Notes under the pieces: generated by a model
The model's input: only the letters and a program-made list of their open reading frames with translations
What the model was told of the DNA's origin: nothing
Databases searched by the model: none
Part shown: piece by piece, positions 62,448 through 64,000 of the stretch
Layout of the letters: each line of letters starts with the position of its first letter
Numbering within the stretch: position 1 is the first letter of the stretch
Made by a program: the position numbers and the translations under genes
Source of the DNA: UBA6059 sp965227155
GTDB taxonomy: Bacteria > Bacteroidota > Bacteroidia > Cytophagales > Cyclobacteriaceae
NCBI GenBank assembly: GCA_965227155.1
Contig: OZ245731.1
Span: 1,116,001-1,180,000, forward strand
Direction: 5' to 3'
DNA: 64,000 bases

Positions 62448-63415
62448 AACCCTTTGGTTTCGCTGATGAGATAATCGTTCTTATTGGGGTTCATTTGGTT
62501 CATCATCTCAGCCAAAAAACCGGCCAAAAACAACTGTGAGCCAATGATCAATGCTACAAGTGCCAGGAAAAACAGTGGCTGATCCACAATATCACGAACG
62601 GGCAGCTTATTGGCCAGGCCATATAGCTTCTCTGCAATCAGGTAAACCGTAATGATGGTACCTGCCAAAAACGATAAAGACCCGAAAGTGCCAAAAAAAT
62701 GCATCGGCCGCTTTCTGAATTTTGCCACAAAAGTGATCGATAATAAATCGAGAAAGCCATTGACAAACCGCTCCAGACCAAATTTAGTATGTCCGTATTT
62801 TCTGGCCCTATGCTCTACTACCTTCTCACCGATTTTAATAAACCCATGCCATTTAGCTATAAATGGGATGTATCGGTGCATTTCTCCGTAAACCTCGATG
62901 CTCTTTACTACCCGATAATTGTAAGCCTTCAGCCCGCAATTGAAATCATGTAGCTTGATTCCTGAAAACCAGCGGGTTACTGAATTAAAAAATTTGGAAG
63001 GGATTGTTTTGGAAATGGGGTCGTGTCGTTTTTGTTTCCAGCCTGAAACCAGATCAAATCCATCCTCGGTGATCATTTTGTATAGATCCGGAATTTCATC
63101 GGGGCTATCCTGCAGGTCTGCATCCATGGTTATCACCACCTTACCGGTAGTATGCTTAAAGCCTACGTCTAATGCGGCAGACTTGCCATAGTTGCGATTG
63201 AACCGCAATCCCTTCACCGCTATGTTTTTCTGAGAAAGCTCTTCTATTACAGACCAGGATTGATCGGTACTGCCATCATCAATCATGATTATTTCATAGC
63301 TCAACTGCAATTTGAGCACTACACGCTCAATCCAATCACAAAGCTCTCGCAGAGACTCATCTTCATTGAATAGCGGTATTACTATCGATAGATCTTTCGT
63401 AGGTTGATCGATCAT
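62444..63415 (-). CDS. GT2 family glycosyltransferase, DPM1/ArnC-like
   Basis: 323 residues. N-terminal GT-A domain with LSIVIPLFNEDESL, MIDDGSTDQSW, GLRFNRNYGKSAALDVGF, and the DxD-like VITMDADLQDSPDEIPDLY (about 95-113); two C-terminal helices (about 235-260 and 272-300). This is the dolichyl/undecaprenyl-phosphate mannosyl- or glucosyl-transferase type, making a lipid-linked sugar for cell-surface modification. The start overlaps the DUF4199 stop as TAATG (63417-63413). Confidence 0.92.
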   Translation of the reverse strand: MIDQPTKDLSIVIPLFNEDESLRELCDWIERVVLKLQLSYEIIMIDDGSTDQSWSVIEELSQKNIAVKGLRFNRNYGKSAALDVGFKHTTGKVVITMDADLQDSPDEIPDLYKMITEDGFDLVSGWKQKRHDPISKTIPSKFFNSVTRWFSGIKLHDFNCGLKAYNYRVVKSIEVYGEMHRYIPFIAKWHGFIKIGEKVVEHRARKYGHTKFGLERFVNGFLDLLSITFVAKFRKRPMHFFGTFGSLSFLAGTIITVYLIAEKLYGLANKLPVRDIVDQPLFFLALVALIIGSQLFLAGFLAEMMNQMNPNKNDYLISETKGL

Positions 63416-63978
63416 TAACTTTCGAAATCAGGTTTTTTCTTCTTAATAAAAATTGCTGCAATTACAGCATAGATGGCCGCTCCAATGACCACTGCCCACG
63501 AGTTTTTCAATTGTCCCATTACAGTATACTGATTGGGCATATCTTCCTCCAGCATACTCAGCGTATCATCAATAGTAGCATCAGAAGCGCCCATGCTGAT
63601 AAGCATTTTCTCCTGCGATTCCAGCATCATGCGAGTTAGCGTTTGTGGCAGCTCCGGATCAATAAAATTGAACAGGATTATATTGAATGCAAGCCCAAAC
63701 AAGCTGGAAATCACCAGCATCACAAATGCATATTGAAATGCTTCACCATAGGTCATATAGCCACCGATCTCTCCCCTGTATTTCCTTCCAAGCCAAATGG
63801 TAAGTAAGGCAAAAAGGAAGAAATTAAGTAACGAAAACTTCCAATCCACCAACAAGGCGATATCTATCATGTATACGCCTAAGTAGATCAAAATACTGAT
63901 CAGGCCTAGCATAACCCCGTTTTTGATAGCATGGGGCATCATAGCCGGTGCTGCATTGTTGGTATCTTCCATGGTCAA
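63415..63978 (-). CDS. DUF4199 family membrane protein
   Basis: 187 residues with four helices (about 20-38, 42-60, 78-100, 155-178) and a long charged loop containing the typical PELPQTLTRMMLESQEKMLISMGASDATIDDT sequence. Bacteroidota-specific DUF4199 with unknown function, regularly found before GT2 genes like this one. The start is at ATG 63978 (or M3 at 63972). The last base overlaps the following GT2 start (TAATG). The upstream 22 bases run off the window, so its promoter is not seen. Confidence 0.9.
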   Translation of the reverse strand: MTMEDTNNAAPAMMPHAIKNGVMLGLISILIYLGVYMIDIALLVDWKFSLLNFFLFALLTIWLGRKYRGEIGGYMTYGEAFQYAFVMLVISSLFGLAFNIILFNFIDPELPQTLTRMMLESQEKMLISMGASDATIDDTLSMLEEDMPNQYTVMGQLKNSWAVVIGAAIYAVIAAIFIKKKKPDFES

Positions 63979-64000
63979 TTATTTAGGTTGACGCCTTAAA

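Overview
This 64 kb window is ordinary chromosomal DNA of a Bacteroidota bacterium, most likely Cytophagales-like. The main reasons are the type IX secretion genes (a PorU-like sortase fragment and a full-length SprA translocon), a secreted protein with a type IX C-terminal sorting domain, Bacteroidota-specific families (DUF4292, DUF4837, DUF5916, DUF4199, DUF1599), an SDR-type threonine dehydrogenase, and several TAnnTTTG -7 promoter elements. I found no rRNA, tRNA, CRISPR array, insertion sequence or prophage.

Layout. 1-9.3 kb: PorU-like sortase start, pssA, an MBL hydrolase, an FAD oxidoreductase, a large propeller/barrel surface protein, yicC, two tandem TonB paralogues, a VanZ protein and gcvH. 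9.4-22 kb: a leftward run of lytic transglycosylase, DUF4837 lipoprotein, maeB, ruvA, sprA and gcvH. 22-29.4 kb: a leftward envelope operon of enoyl-CoA hydratase, flippase, nucleotidyltransferase, TPR protein, DUF4292 lipoprotein, EnvC-like activator and tatA, closed by a strong terminator. 29.6-43.2 kb: a type IX cargo protein, the divergent threonine catabolism genes (tdh and kbl), cdaA-folP, DUF1599-DoxX-aroK, a FadL-like porin with a low-complexity secreted protein, proS and the NfeD-FloA membrane pair.

43.3-58.3 kb is the most accessory-looking part. It holds a DUF433/DUF5615 toxin-antitoxin pair, an M81 lipoprotein, a TRL-like lipoprotein, two S41 peptidases, a CPBP protease overlapping an MBL hydrolase, a lipoprotein esterase, a paraoxonase (PON) homologue overlapping an SDR, a PaaE-like reductase and a DUF5916 outer-membrane protein. 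58.5-64 kb: purB, two small membrane or secreted proteins, and a cell-surface group of a methyltransferase, two GT2 glycosyltransferases and a DUF4199 protein.

The common theme is the cell envelope: type IX secretion, TonB energy transduction, peptidoglycan remodelling, surface polysaccharide export and secreted hydrolases. Housekeeping genes (maeB, ruvA, gcvH, aroK, folP, proS, purB, kbl) are interleaved. I see no clear undescribed multi-gene system. The best leads are the complete PON active site in a bacterial gene coupled to an SDR, the Trp/Asn/Gly then Arg/Ser low-complexity secreted protein, and an 83-residue protein of unknown function placed directly before kbl behind what looks like a leaderless promoter.
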